Shown here: positions 1 to 7,779 of the stretch, one piece after another
How the letters are laid out: each line of letters begins with the position of its first letter
Position numbering within the stretch: the stretch's first letter is position 1
Origin: a bacterium
GTDB lineage: Bacteria; Elusimicrobiota; Elusimicrobia; UBA1565; UBA9628
DNA: 64,000 bases
Assembly: GCA_021796015.1 (NCBI GenBank)
Contig: JAJYOT010000002.1
Span: 4,449 to 68,448 of the forward strand
Direction: 5' to 3'
The notes under the pieces: model-generated
Seen by the model: only the letters and a program-made list of their open reading frames with translations
Told to the model about the DNA's origin: nothing
Database searches by the model: none
Made by a program: the position numbers and the translations under genes

Positions 1-132
1 GATGCTTCTTTCCGCGCACAAGCAATGCTTGGGATAAGCCCTGCGAAGTATAACAATTTAAAAATTGACGACGTTCAGTCATTAGATGCCTGTATGGCCC
101 AACAAATCCAGAATTATCTTACTGAACAATGA
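1..132 (+). CDS. C-terminal fragment of an unknown protein
   Basis: The frame is open from the first base of the window and stops with TGA at 130-132, giving the last 43 residues of a protein whose start lies outside the window. The tail is mixed polar and hydrophobic and ends IQNYLTEQ. I recognise no domain in it. It sits 147 nt upstream of the cyclase-like gene on the same strand, so the two could share a locus, but nothing here proves it. The codon pattern looks like genuine coding sequence, though a fragment this short cannot be assigned a function. Confidence 0.45.
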   Translation, partial: DASFRAQAMLGISPAKYNNLKIDDVQSLDACMAQQIQNYLTEQ

Positions 133-279
133 AATAGCGGCTTAGTTAACGATCCCAATGATTAGGCGAGAGCAGAATAATTCCCGCTACATCGTCGACT
201 TGCTCAAGCGCGTCGTTCGCGTAAGCCATGAGATAATGAGAGTCATCAAGAAACTGCCGTTAATTTCCGAAATCTCCCC

Positions 280-1047
280 ATGAACGGCTATATCGGCTTT
301 TTCGACATTTTGGGGTATAAAAATTTTCTTAAAAATACCCCGAATGATGATGCGCAAAAGGCCGTTCTTCAACAAATCGTAAATATAAAAAAATCGGTAA
401 CAGAGTCATTAAAGACATCCTGTAACGGCAATCTCCCGCAGGGGATTGACGCGCTGATTAATCAAACTCAATGGATTATTTTTTCGGATACGATTGTTTT
501 TACTATTGAATCCGTAAAATCTCCAGAAGACAACCATTTTCGTTGCATAGTCGCATTTACCACCACAAAGCACCTAATGACTCAGATGTTCAACTATGGT
601 TTGCCGTTGCGTGGAGCGCTCCACTTCGGCCAATATAACGTGATTGAATCAAGCATGGCTGGAACTGGAATCATTGAGAGTATTGAATCCGGACAACATT
701 TAAATGCGTCGGTGTGCGTTTTGACTCAGAAGTTGGTCGACCAATGGCTGTCCTTTAACGACGAAAAAGATTCAGTATTTCTGGATGAAGTATCCATTGA
801 ATATAAAATTCTGAATCGCGAAAATAAACGAGAAAAACAAAAATGTCTTATGTGGTTCGGCAAAGACGATGAAGATAAAAAAATGCAATCAGATGAAATT
901 AAGAATATTTTGAAAGAAGACAAATACGGTCTATACGTCCGTAACGCTTTCTGGAAGCACAATAAAACTGTCTCAGACTCAAAAACCAAACGGAAACTTA
1001 AGGAAACGGAAAGATTCATCCGCTATTGCGTTTCAAAGCAGAAATAA
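280..1047 (+). CDS. Class III nucleotidyl-cyclase-like protein of unknown function
   Basis: This 255-residue soluble protein has no signal peptide or membrane segment. It shows three segments in the order expected of a class III adenylate/guanylate cyclase fold: FFDILGY near residue 7 (first metal Asp), FSDTIVF near residue 68 (second Asp), and LRGALHFGQ near residue 109 (resembling the R-GIH-G strand). A short segment AGTGIIESIES follows, as in the widespread family of uncharacterised 'FIDILGF' proteins. The C-terminal third is highly charged and not recognisable. No Shine-Dalgarno precedes the ATG. The BrnT/BrnA toxin-antitoxin pair lies directly downstream, which is typical of an accessory or defence region. 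Catalysis and substrate are unknown. It may be an active cyclase related to those of Pycsar-type immunity, or an inactive relative. Confidence 0.7.
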   Translation: MNGYIGFFDILGYKNFLKNTPNDDAQKAVLQQIVNIKKSVTESLKTSCNGNLPQGIDALINQTQWIIFSDTIVFTIESVKSPEDNHFRCIVAFTTTKHLMTQMFNYGLPLRGALHFGQYNVIESSMAGTGIIESIESGQHLNASVCVLTQKLVDQWLSFNDEKDSVFLDEVSIEYKILNRENKREKQKCLMWFGKDDEDKKMQSDEIKNILKEDKYGLYVRNAFWKHNKTVSDSKTKRKLKETERFIRYCVSKQK

Positions 1048-1061
1048 GAGCGAAGGTTCCC

Positions 1062-1090
1062 TTGACAAAACCCTATTTTCAGTGCATACT
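1062..1090 (+). promoter_or_regulatory. Sigma-70-type promoter of brnT-brnA
   Basis: TTGACA at 1062-1067 and CATACT at 1085-1090 are separated by exactly 17 nt. Transcription would begin near 1097, only about two bases before the GTG start of brnT at 1099, so the mRNA would be effectively leaderless. Confidence 0.75.
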
Positions 1091-1098
1091 ATTAATGC
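1084..1098 (+). promoter_or_regulatory. Candidate BrnA operator (inverted repeat over the -10)
   Basis: GCAT at 1084-1087 and ATGC at 1095-1098 form an inverted repeat with a 7-nt centre, covering the -10 hexamer and the predicted start site. BrnA/BrnT systems are known to autoregulate through the antitoxin's DNA-binding domain, so this is the obvious candidate site. The arms are only 4 nt, so chance is possible. Confidence 0.4.
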
Positions 1099-1380
1099 GT
1101 GGACTTTGAATGGGACGAGCGCAAGAGAGAAATCAACAGAAACAAACACGGCATCGCTTTTGAGAAAGTGGTCGAAGCCTTTACCGACCCCTTTAACTTA
1201 ATTTCTCTCGACTCGGCGCATTCCACAGACAATGAAAAACGACAGATTCTAATAGGCCGCTCGGAATGCGGGATAGTCGTGGTCGTATTTACGATCAGAA
1301 ACTCCGCGATTCGCCTCATCAGCGCACGAAGAGCGAACCGACGGGAGAGGAAAAATTATGAAGCCTATAAAGACCGCTAA
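1099..1380 (+). CDS. brnT: BrnT-family ribonuclease toxin
   Basis: The 93-residue protein matches the BrnT family: FEWDERKREINRNKHG at the N-terminus, a central D..H....E.R...G segment, and the closing IRLISARRANRRER. BrnT is a RelE-fold ribonuclease that inhibits translation and is neutralised by BrnA. The start is GTG at 1099; the nearby ATG at 1095 is out of frame and meets a stop within five codons. There is no Shine-Dalgarno and the promoter places the transcript start almost at the GTG. The 3' end overlaps brnA by 23 nt, implying coupled translation. The residues expected for activity (charged N-terminal segment and the SARRA motif) are intact, so the toxin is probably functional. Confidence 0.93.
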   Translation: MDFEWDERKREINRNKHGIAFEKVVEAFTDPFNLISLDSAHSTDNEKRQILIGRSECGIVVVVFTIRNSAIRLISARRANRRERKNYEAYKDR

Positions 1381-1630
1381 AAACGAGATTCCTGATTTTG
1401 ACTTCTCACGCGCGCGAAAACCTACCAAAACGGAGCGCGCGGTCTTCCAAGAAGCCGTCAGGCGCTTCCAGCGCCGCGGCCGACCGCCCAAGAAGACGGA
1501 TAAGTATCGCCGCATCACCATTCGCATCCATCCGCAGGTTTTGACCTGGGCCAAAGCCGAGGCCCGAAAGCGCAAAATGGGATATCAGACCTTCATTAAC
1601 GAAACCCTCCTGGCCGATAGGCTGGGTTAA
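1358..1630 (+). CDS. brnA: BrnA-family antitoxin
   Basis: The 90-residue basic protein contains the BrnA-type segment RGRPPK followed by a ribbon-helix-helix-like C-terminus (RITIRIHPQVLTWAKAEA, then GYQTFINETL). BrnA binds BrnT and represses the shared promoter. The ATG at 1358 follows a purine-rich GGGAGAGG and lies inside brnT. The N-terminus (DFDFSRARKPT) resembles the toxin-binding segment of the family. Toxin before antitoxin with a short overlap is the normal order for this system. Confidence 0.92.
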   Translation: MKPIKTAKNEIPDFDFSRARKPTKTERAVFQEAVRRFQRRGRPPKKTDKYRRITIRIHPQVLTWAKAEARKRKMGYQTFINETLLADRLG

Positions 1631-1663
1631 ATTTCATCAGAAAAACAAGGCCGGAAGAATTTT

Positions 1664-1672
1664 TGATATAAT
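1664..1672 (+). promoter_or_regulatory. Extended -10 promoter of rpmH
   Basis: TGATATAAT (TG-n-TATAAT) is an extended -10 element; no good -35 is visible at the usual distance. The -10 ends 9 nt before the rpmH ATG at 1682, so the predicted transcript start (about 1679) leaves a leader of only a few bases. Confidence 0.65.
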
Positions 1673-1681
1673 AGACCCATT

Positions 1682-1819
1682 ATGCTACCTACATTTAGAC
1701 CGCACAATAAGAAAAGAAAAAGGGCCATCGGATTTCGAGCTCGGATGAAGACTTCCGGCGGAAGAGGGGTTTTGAGCCGCCGCAGGCAGAAGGGCCGTCA
1801 CGTCCTCGTCCAAGCCTAA
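1682..1819 (+). CDS. rpmH: 50S ribosomal protein L34
   Basis: A short frame of 45 residues starts at ATG 1682 and stops with TAA at 1817-1819. It begins [21 protein letters not shown] and continues with RMKT..GR.VLSRRR.KGR, the whole-length signature of L34, a small basic protein of the large ribosomal subunit. The conserved FRARMKT and R-rich tail are present. Its place ahead of rnpA, yidD and yidC is the near-universal bacterial order. The usual upstream neighbour dnaA is absent; brnA ends 51 nt upstream instead. No Shine-Dalgarno is seen, in agreement with a leaderless transcript from the extended -10 promoter just upstream. Confidence 0.96.
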   Translation: MLPTFRPHNKKRKRAIGFRARMKTSGGRGVLSRRRQKGRHVLVQA

Positions 1820-1826
1820 AACCGCG

Positions 1827-2204
1827 ATTCGCCTTCGCCTTAGTTCTTCTCAGCGGCTTAAATCCCGCAAGGAATTCGGGCGGGTCTTCGCTTATGGGAA
1901 AAAAGTCGCCGTTCCGGGAGTTGTATTGCGTTTCTCCGTCCGCCCCACGCACGAGATTCCAATGCCTTCAATAAAATCTGGAAAAGCTCGCTTCGGGGTT
2001 TCCGTCGTTAAAAAGACGGGAAATGCCGTCAAAAGAAACCGGCTGCGGCGCCTGGCCAAGGAAGCCTTTCGGCTCAATCAAAACCGCGTCAAAGACGGAA
2101 TGGACCTTATCGTCTCGATTCAGCCCGACTGCGCCTGGAAAAACTTCGCCGAGGCGGAAAAAGATTTTCTCAAGCTCTGCGAGAAAGCGGAAATTTTAAC
2201 ATGA
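1827..2204 (+). CDS. rnpA: Ribonuclease P protein component
   Basis: RnpA is the protein cofactor of RNase P, which removes 5' leaders from tRNA precursors. The frame shows the family pattern: RLKSRKEFGRVFAYGKKVAVPG at the N-terminus, RFGVSVVKKTGNAVKRNRLRRLAKEAFR (RNR signature) in the middle, and a C-terminal D-LIVSIQP segment. The first ATG, GTG or TTG in frame is TTG at 1926, which would delete the conserved N-terminal third. The frame is open back to 1776, so the real start must be non-standard; ATT at 1827, 7 nt after the rpmH stop, gives 125 residues, a normal length. The exact start is an inference. The stop overlaps the yidD start (ATGA, 2201-2204). Confidence 0.88.
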   Translation: MRLRLSSSQRLKSRKEFGRVFAYGKKVAVPGVVLRFSVRPTHEIPMPSIKSGKARFGVSVVKKTGNAVKRNRLRRLAKEAFRLNQNRVKDGMDLIVSIQPDCAWKNFAEAEKDFLKLCEKAEILT

Positions 2205-2422
2205 AAAAGTTTCTTCTCTTTTTCATTTCTATTTATCAAAAACTTCTCCGCCCGTTTCTGCGTCCCGCCTGTCGTTTTTACCCCAGCTGTTCCGATTACG
2301 CGAAAGAAGCAATTGAGACGCGGGGCTCTTTGCGCGGAATTTATTTCTCTCTTCGGAGACTGCTTAAATGCCACCCCTTCCACCCGGGAGGATATGACCC
2401 CGTAAAATCTGAGAGTTTATAA
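2201..2422 (+). CDS. yidD: Membrane protein insertion efficiency factor YidD
   Basis: A 73-residue protein starting ATG 2201 inside the rnpA stop. It carries the YidD hallmarks: IYQKLLRPFL, then CRFYPSCSDYAKEAI, then the C-terminal RLLKCHPFHPGGYDPV. YidD is a small membrane-associated protein that assists YidC-dependent insertion of inner-membrane proteins. The three conserved cysteines are present. It lies directly before yidC, as in most bacteria, and is clearly cotranslated with rnpA. Confidence 0.96.
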   Translation: MKKFLLFFISIYQKLLRPFLRPACRFYPSCSDYAKEAIETRGSLRGIYFSLRRLLKCHPFHPGGYDPVKSESL

Positions 2423-2424
2423 TC

Positions 2425-3954
2425 ATGGAATCAATGAACACGGAAAAAAATCTCTTGATCGCCGTCGCACTGTCCGTTCTCGTCTACGGATTATGGTTTT
2501 TCTTCCTCGAGAAAAAGTATATGCCGCCAATACCGCCCAAGAGCGCCATTTCTCAATCTCAAGGACAGACGACTACTCCTGCAACCCCCGCAACGGCGGT
2601 CAACTCCAACTTCCCACTTGCCGCGCCCCTTAAAAATTATCCGCCTATGAGCGCCGATTTTGGGAAAGCGAAACTTAAAATTGAACCGGCGGGGGCGGGC
2701 ATCGTCAGCTGGCAATATCAAGAACCTCTCGGAATGGTTGAGTTGGTTCAATATCCCACGCCCGGTTTCTTTGCCGCTTTTCCCAACTTAAAATTTATCC
2801 AAGACCCCAAGACGCCGAACCTGACATTCACGGCTCGCCGCCAGGACGGACTAGAAATCACGAAAGAATTTATTCCCGGGGTTGAGGGAACTAAAGTTCC
2901 CGAAATTCAGATCACGCTGACCAACGCCTCAGGGCAAATGATTCAAACCGGAGCCTGGAGCCTTTCCGTCGGCCCGGGGCTTGGCACCGTTGCCAGCGAG
3001 CAAAAAGAAAACCCCAAGGTTTGGAGAGCCATTGGGCTTAGATTTGGCGGGCATGGTCTCAACGGGAAATTAGATACTTTTAAGCCGGGAACGCACACAG
3101 GCCCTTTTCAGTGGATGGGAATTGACAACCGTTATTTTCTGGCGGCGCTTCTTCCAAAAAACGGAGAATTTACCGTTTCAAGTCTAACGCCACCTGAGAT
3201 TATCTTGACTGCCCCAAGCCTAATTTTAAATCCAAAAACTTCTCACACTTGGACCATTCCTTTTTATCTTGGAGAAAAAGGGTACACCTGGCTTTCCCGT
3301 TATCACCTGGGCCTTGAGCGTTCGATTAACTTCGGGTTTTTCGCGCAGATTGGTCATCTCATTTTGGAAATCCTGGAAAAAATTTACCTTTTGACGGGCA
3401 ACTGGGGCTGGTCGATTATTCTTCTGACCATCGGACTTCAAATCTTGGTTTTCCCACTGACTCTCAAAAGTCTCAAGGCTCAAGTAGCCATGCGCAAACT
3501 CCAGCCCGAGATTACGAAACTCCAGAAGAAATATGCCTCCGAACCGGCCAAGATGAACGCCGAGATGATGGAACTCTACAAAAAAAACGGAGCCAATCCT
3601 TTGGGTGGATGTTTGCCGATGCTGATCCAAGCTCCGGTCTTTATCGCCCTCTATACGACTTTAAGAAATGCTTGGGAACTTCACGGCGCCGGATGGATTT
3701 TCTGGATTAAGGATCTTTCAGCGAAAGACCCTTACTATATTCTTCCGATTATCATGGGATCTTTGATGTTTGCTCAAAACAAACTCAATCCTCCGCCGGG
3801 AGATCCCGCCCAGGCCCAGATCATGACCTGGATGCCGGTTATTTTTACGATCATGTTTCTTAATTTTCCGGCCGGGCTTGTTCTTTACTGGATGACCAAC
3901 AGCCTATTTAACGCCGTGATCCAAATAGGGCTTAAAAAATATTACAAGTACTAA
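2425..3954 (+). CDS. yidC: Membrane protein insertase YidC
   Basis: At 509 residues this is the long, Gram-negative form of YidC/Oxa1, which inserts and folds inner-membrane proteins alone or with SecYEG. There is an N-terminal membrane anchor (about residues 8-25), a Pro/Ala-rich linker, a large periplasmic beta-sandwich domain (about 60-300), then the conserved five-helix core from about residue 310, including the cytoplasmic hairpin (QPEITKLQKKYA), the NPLGGCLPMLIQAPVF segment, and the final FPAGLVLYWMTN. It follows yidD by 2 nt. ATG 2434, three codons in, is an alternative start. Confidence 0.97.
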   Translation: MESMNTEKNLLIAVALSVLVYGLWFFFLEKKYMPPIPPKSAISQSQGQTTTPATPATAVNSNFPLAAPLKNYPPMSADFGKAKLKIEPAGAGIVSWQYQEPLGMVELVQYPTPGFFAAFPNLKFIQDPKTPNLTFTARRQDGLEITKEFIPGVEGTKVPEIQITLTNASGQMIQTGAWSLSVGPGLGTVASEQKENPKVWRAIGLRFGGHGLNGKLDTFKPGTHTGPFQWMGIDNRYFLAALLPKNGEFTVSSLTPPEIILTAPSLILNPKTSHTWTIPFYLGEKGYTWLSRYHLGLERSINFGFFAQIGHLILEILEKIYLLTGNWGWSIILLTIGLQILVFPLTLKSLKAQVAMRKLQPEITKLQKKYASEPAKMNAEMMELYKKNGANPLGGCLPMLIQAPVFIALYTTLRNAWELHGAGWIFWIKDLSAKDPYYILPIIMGSLMFAQNKLNPPPGDPAQAQIMTWMPVIFTIMFLNFPAGLVLYWMTNSLFNAVIQIGLKKYYKY

Positions 3955-3960
3955 AACATC

Positions 3961-4458
3961 ATGAACACTTTATCTCCAAATCCAAAAGCTGGAAAAGAAA
4001 TTCTCCCGATCGCGGAAAATTTAATAAAAGAACTCTTAGGCAAAATGGGTTTTGAGGACATCCTCGTCTCGTCTCTCTGGGAAGACCAGCAAGAGCGCGC
4101 CAAATTATCTTTAAGTGGAGAAAGTGCGCATTATCTGCTTGGATTTGAAGGAAAGACTATCGAGTCTCTTCAGTTTCTGTTTAATATTTTGCTGAGCCGC
4201 GAAACGGGGCAAGAATGCGCCGTTCAAGTAGACGCGCTTGATTATTGGGAGAAAAAAGAAAAAGAAATCTTTGCCAAGGTTGAGTACGGAATTTCAGAGG
4301 TCAAGCGTTTGAAAACCCCTTATCGATTGCCTCCCATGAATGCGGCGACCAGAAGAATGATTCATAAAACCCTGGCCGCGAACCCGGAAGTTGAAAGCGT
4401 TTCGGAGGGCGAAGGAGTCTGGAGAAAAATTATCCTGCGTCCTCGCCAAAGTCCTTGA
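3961..4458 (+). CDS. khpB: KhpB/Jag-type RNA-binding protein (KH plus R3H)
   Basis: This 165-residue protein has a Jag-type KH domain (YLLGFEGKTIESLQFLFNILL, with the GxxG loop present as GFEG) followed by an R3H domain (RRMIHKTL with the Arg-x3-His pair, then GVWRKIILRP). The N-terminal Jag domain of Firmicute proteins is missing, as in many Gram-negative relatives. Jag/KhpB proteins bind RNA and influence cell division and membrane-protein biogenesis; the position between yidC and mnmE is the classic one. The stop overlaps the mnmE start. Confidence 0.9.
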   Translation: MNTLSPNPKAGKEILPIAENLIKELLGKMGFEDILVSSLWEDQQERAKLSLSGESAHYLLGFEGKTIESLQFLFNILLSRETGQECAVQVDALDYWEKKEKEIFAKVEYGISEVKRLKTPYRLPPMNAATRRMIHKTLAANPEVESVSEGEGVWRKIILRPRQSP

Positions 4459-5816
4459 ACGAAGAAACCATCGTCGCCCTGGCTACGCCGCCGGGGAAAA
4501 GCGCGCTTGGCGTCATACGCCTTGCCGGAAATGAGGCTCTTAAAAAAGCGGCAAACTTTCTTCAAATAGACTTTCAAAATCTTAAGCCCAGAACCGCTGT
4601 TTTGACCAAAGCCTTTTGGCAGGGAAACGTCATTGACGAAGTTATCTTCCTTTATTTTCCTAAAACGACAAGCCCTATTGGAGAAGACCTGCTTGAAATT
4701 ACCGCGCATGGATCTCCCTTTATTCTTTCTTCCTTGATAAAAGCCGCTCTCAAAAATGGCGTGCGAATGGCCGAACCTGGAGAATTTACCCGCAGAGCGT
4801 TCCTCAATGGAAAAATGGATCTCTCCCAAGCGGAAGCTGTTTGTGATCTCATCCTTGCAGATAATCAAGCCGCTCACCGCGCCGCCCTCAACCAACTCTC
4901 GGGAGGGATATCCGACACCCTTCGTCAATTTCAAGCTCCACTCTTTGAAATGCTGGCACATATCGAAGCCTGTCTTGATCACCCCGAAGAAGAGTTGCCT
5001 CCGCCTCCGGAAAAAAAATTCCTAAGTTCCCTTCACAAAATTCATGACTCAATCTTGGATTTTGCTTCCACCTATGAGAGGGGGAAAAAAATTTTAAGCG
5101 GCCCCAAAATTTGCATCGCCGGCCTTCCCAATTCCGGAAAATCCAGTCTTTTAAACGCCCTTTTAGGACGAGAACGCGCGATCGTCTCTGAAATCCCGGG
5201 CACGACCCGAGATACCATCGAAGAGCCTCTCTCCCTCGGAAACCTAACGTCTCTTCTCATTGATACCGCCGGCCTCCGCAGCCAAACGGAAGACGCCGTT
5301 GAAAGAGAAGGAATGCGCCGAACCCAAAACGCTTTAGAAAATAGCGATCTAGCTCTGATTGTCCTTGATCGCTCAAAAGAAATTTCAAAAGAAGAAGAAA
5401 AAACCATTCACGCTATCGCCAAATTGGCCAGAGACAAAAATAAACCCGTCATTTTTGCCCTGAACAAATCCGATCTCCAGCGCCGTATTGATGAGCGTTG
5501 GAATGGAATTGAGATTTCAGCTCTTCTTAAAGAAGGCATTTCTGAGTTAAGAAAAAACCTTTCTGAACATTTATCCCGTGAAATTTCAGAAAACGAAGTT
5601 CTCATCACCAGTCTTCGCCATCACCAGGCCTTGCTTTTGTCTGCTGAAGAAATTAGCGCCGCTCAAAAATCCATTCAAAACAATGCAGGACGTTGGGAAG
5701 AAAGGGCCGCTTTTCACCTGAGAGAATGTCTGCGCTTTTTAGGCACAATCACGGGAGACAACGCCGAGGCCGGGGTTCTCGACGCCATTTTTTCCAAGTT
5801 TTGTGTTGGTAAATGA
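4455..5816 (+). CDS. mnmE: tRNA modification GTPase MnmE
   Basis: MnmE forms a complex with MnmG that adds an aminomethyl-type group to U34 of certain tRNAs. The 453-residue protein has the N-terminal folate-binding domain (IVALATPPGKSALGVIRLAG), a helical domain, an inserted G domain with P-loop GLPNSGKSS, the GTTRD switch I, DTAGLR, NKSD, and the C-terminal FCVGK carrying the essential Cys. The start is TTG at 4455, overlapping the previous stop by 4 nt; the protein aligns from residue 2 with the family. Its partner mnmG is 2 kb downstream. Confidence 0.97.
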   Translation: MNEETIVALATPPGKSALGVIRLAGNEALKKAANFLQIDFQNLKPRTAVLTKAFWQGNVIDEVIFLYFPKTTSPIGEDLLEITAHGSPFILSSLIKAALKNGVRMAEPGEFTRRAFLNGKMDLSQAEAVCDLILADNQAAHRAALNQLSGGISDTLRQFQAPLFEMLAHIEACLDHPEEELPPPPEKKFLSSLHKIHDSILDFASTYERGKKILSGPKICIAGLPNSGKSSLLNALLGRERAIVSEIPGTTRDTIEEPLSLGNLTSLLIDTAGLRSQTEDAVEREGMRRTQNALENSDLALIVLDRSKEISKEEEKTIHAIAKLARDKNKPVIFALNKSDLQRRIDERWNGIEISALLKEGISELRKNLSEHLSREISENEVLITSLRHHQALLLSAEEISAAQKSIQNNAGRWEERAAFHLRECLRFLGTITGDNAEAGVLDAIFSKFCVGK

Positions 5817-7024
5817 AAAACGCGCGTTCTGTTTTTATCATTCTTTTTCTCATTAATCTTTTCAATTATATCGATCGGCAAGCGCTCTATGCCGTCTTGC
5901 CGCTCATTCAAAAAGATCTTTTGCTTTCGGATGCCCAGGCAGGTTGGCTCGCTTCCGCCTTTATGATCGTTTATATGTTTGCCGCCCTTCCCATTGGATA
6001 CCTGGCCGATCGCTACGGGCGGGTTTTGTGGATTACCGTGGGAACGGTTCTCTGGAGTCTCTCAACCGGGCTCACCGCTCTCTGCCGAAATTTCACTTCC
6101 TTATTTTCCGCCCGAGCCGCAGTGGGGATCGGAGAATCTTGTTACGGAGCCGTCTCGCCTTCTTTTGTCTGCGAAATGTATCCGCCGAAAAAAGCGGGGA
6201 TGGTCATGGCCCTTTTTTCACTGGCCATTCCAGTTGGGAGCGCCCTGGGATATATCGGCGGCGGAATTTTGGGACAAAAATGGGGCTGGCGAAACGCTTT
6301 TATCTTCTTATCCATCCCAAGCCTCATTCTCGCAGCTTTTGCCTCGCGACTTCAAGACCCGCGAAAACAAACGACAATTCCCTTCCAAGACTCAAAAGAA
6401 AAGACGAGCCTTATTAAGGATACTCAAGCCCTTTTTTCGATTCCCAGTTATTTTCTGACCACTCTTGCGGGAGCGGCGATGACTTTTGCTCTAGGCGGGT
6501 TTGCCGTTTGGATGCCCAGTTTTTTTCATCGCCAGTGGCATTTGAGCGTGGGGGAAGCGGGAATGATTTTTGGAGCGCTGACAGTCTTTTCCGGAGTTAT
6601 TGGCTCCTATTTAGGAGGTTTTCTCTCGGAACGTTTTATTCGATTAAACCCCCAGGCCTACTTTTTGATTTCCGGGCTTGGTCTTTTAATTGGAATGCCA
6701 CTTGCTATTTTCTCACTCCTCGCCCCAAATCTTAAAATCGCGCTAGCAACGCTTTTTATCGCGGAAATTTTTCTTTTCCTCAATATGGGCCCCTTAAACG
6801 CCGTCATCGTCGCGGTCACGCCCATGACCCGGCGCTCGCTTGCATTCGGAGCCAATATGCTTCTCATCCATGCCTTGGGAGACGCCCTGTCCCCAACTTT
6901 GATAGGATATATCTCGGACTTGGCGGGCCTTAGAACCGCTCTTATTTGCGCAACTCTCTTTCTAGCGCCAGCCTCGATTTTTTGTTTTTTGGGAATGAAG
7001 CACTATCAAAAAGACTTATGTTAA
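5813..7024 (+). CDS. Spinster-like major facilitator transporter
   Basis: A 403-residue MFS protein with about 12 membrane helices. The N-terminus (FLINLFNYIDRQALYAVLPL) and the following loop GYLADRYGRVLW (MFS motif A) resemble Spinster-type carriers, which in bacteria and animals move lysolipids or sphingolipids. The GESCYGAVSPSF segment in helix 4 is also typical of that group. The ATG overlaps the mnmE stop (ATGA), so it is translated with a tRNA-modification gene although no functional link is evident. Substrate unknown; export of a lipid or drug-like compound is plausible. Confidence 0.85.
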   Translation: MKNARSVFIILFLINLFNYIDRQALYAVLPLIQKDLLLSDAQAGWLASAFMIVYMFAALPIGYLADRYGRVLWITVGTVLWSLSTGLTALCRNFTSLFSARAAVGIGESCYGAVSPSFVCEMYPPKKAGMVMALFSLAIPVGSALGYIGGGILGQKWGWRNAFIFLSIPSLILAAFASRLQDPRKQTTIPFQDSKEKTSLIKDTQALFSIPSYFLTTLAGAAMTFALGGFAVWMPSFFHRQWHLSVGEAGMIFGALTVFSGVIGSYLGGFLSERFIRLNPQAYFLISGLGLLIGMPLAIFSLLAPNLKIALATLFIAEIFLFLNMGPLNAVIVAVTPMTRRSLAFGANMLLIHALGDALSPTLIGYISDLAGLRTALICATLFLAPASIFCFLGMKHYQKDLC

Positions 7025-7779
7025 AAATCACCCAGCTTTGCCGAGATTATCTCTTCTTTCCAGCGCGCGGAGCCGCGAAAAACAAGGAAAACGGGGAAAT
7101 GGTTCTCAACACCAGTCTCTATCTTGTTTTTCTTTTGCTTTCGCTTCTCTTTTATTGGCTTAAACCCTGGAATTTTCCCGATCACTACGCGCCTTTTCCG
7201 AGCCAATCCCCGAATTTTTATTTTTGGTTGAAAGTGATGCTCTGGCAGCCGCCATTAGAAATCGTCTGGATTCTTTGCCTTTTTGGACTGATGCTATGGC
7301 TGGAAAAGGGAAACCTTCTGTTTAAGCTCATCACCTCGGTTTTTTGGACCGCCATGCCGTTTATTTTAATTATCTTTTATGTTAAAAAAAACGGAATTTC
7401 AAAGGTTTGGTTTGACCTTGGAGAAATCCTTTGTTTTGCCCTTTTTATTTTTCCGCTTCTCAAAATTAAAAAAGCCGAGGCTTGGCCGATTGCAGGATTC
7501 ATGCTGGGGCTTAACGTGATTGGAATCGTTCTTTTGCTTCCGATGGTCTTATCAATCTTTCTAGACTCAAATACTATTTTTAACGGCTCTCAAGTCGTTG
7601 GAGGGTTATGGATGCTCTGGGCTGGAATGATGGGACTTAGAGAGCTCAGAGGAATACGCCTTTCCCGCGCATTCTTGGCGGTTTTATTTTCTCTACTGTT
7701 TCAAATCGCCTTTGCCTTTGCGCTTTATTTTATGGGACTGGTTCCCAAAGAAATTCTCAAGGCTCTTCTCTATGCCTGA
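7018..7779 (+). CDS. Uncharacterised polytopic membrane protein
   Basis: A 253-residue protein starting at ATG 7018 within the last codons of the transporter gene. After a charged N-terminus (about 25 residues) it has about six hydrophobic helices, e.g. around 24-40, 70-90, 95-115, 128-145, 152-180 and 215-240. The overall pattern recalls Yip1-type five- or six-helix membrane proteins, but I see no diagnostic motif. It overlaps mnmG by 8 nt, so it belongs to the mnmE-mnmG transcription unit. Confidence 0.75.
   Translation: MLKITQLCRDYLFFPARGAAKNKENGEMVLNTSLYLVFLLLSLLFYWLKPWNFPDHYAPFPSQSPNFYFWLKVMLWQPPLEIVWILCLFGLMLWLEKGNLLFKLITSVFWTAMPFILIIFYVKKNGISKVWFDLGEILCFALFIFPLLKIKKAEAWPIAGFMLGLNVIGIVLLLPMVLSIFLDSNTIFNGSQVVGGLWMLWAGMMGLRELRGIRLSRAFLAVLFSLLFQIAFAFALYFMGLVPKEILKALLYA

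Noticed and set aside
1..2204. Replication origin near rpmH
   Set aside because: No dnaA, and no cluster of TTATCCACA-type DnaA boxes in the gaps.
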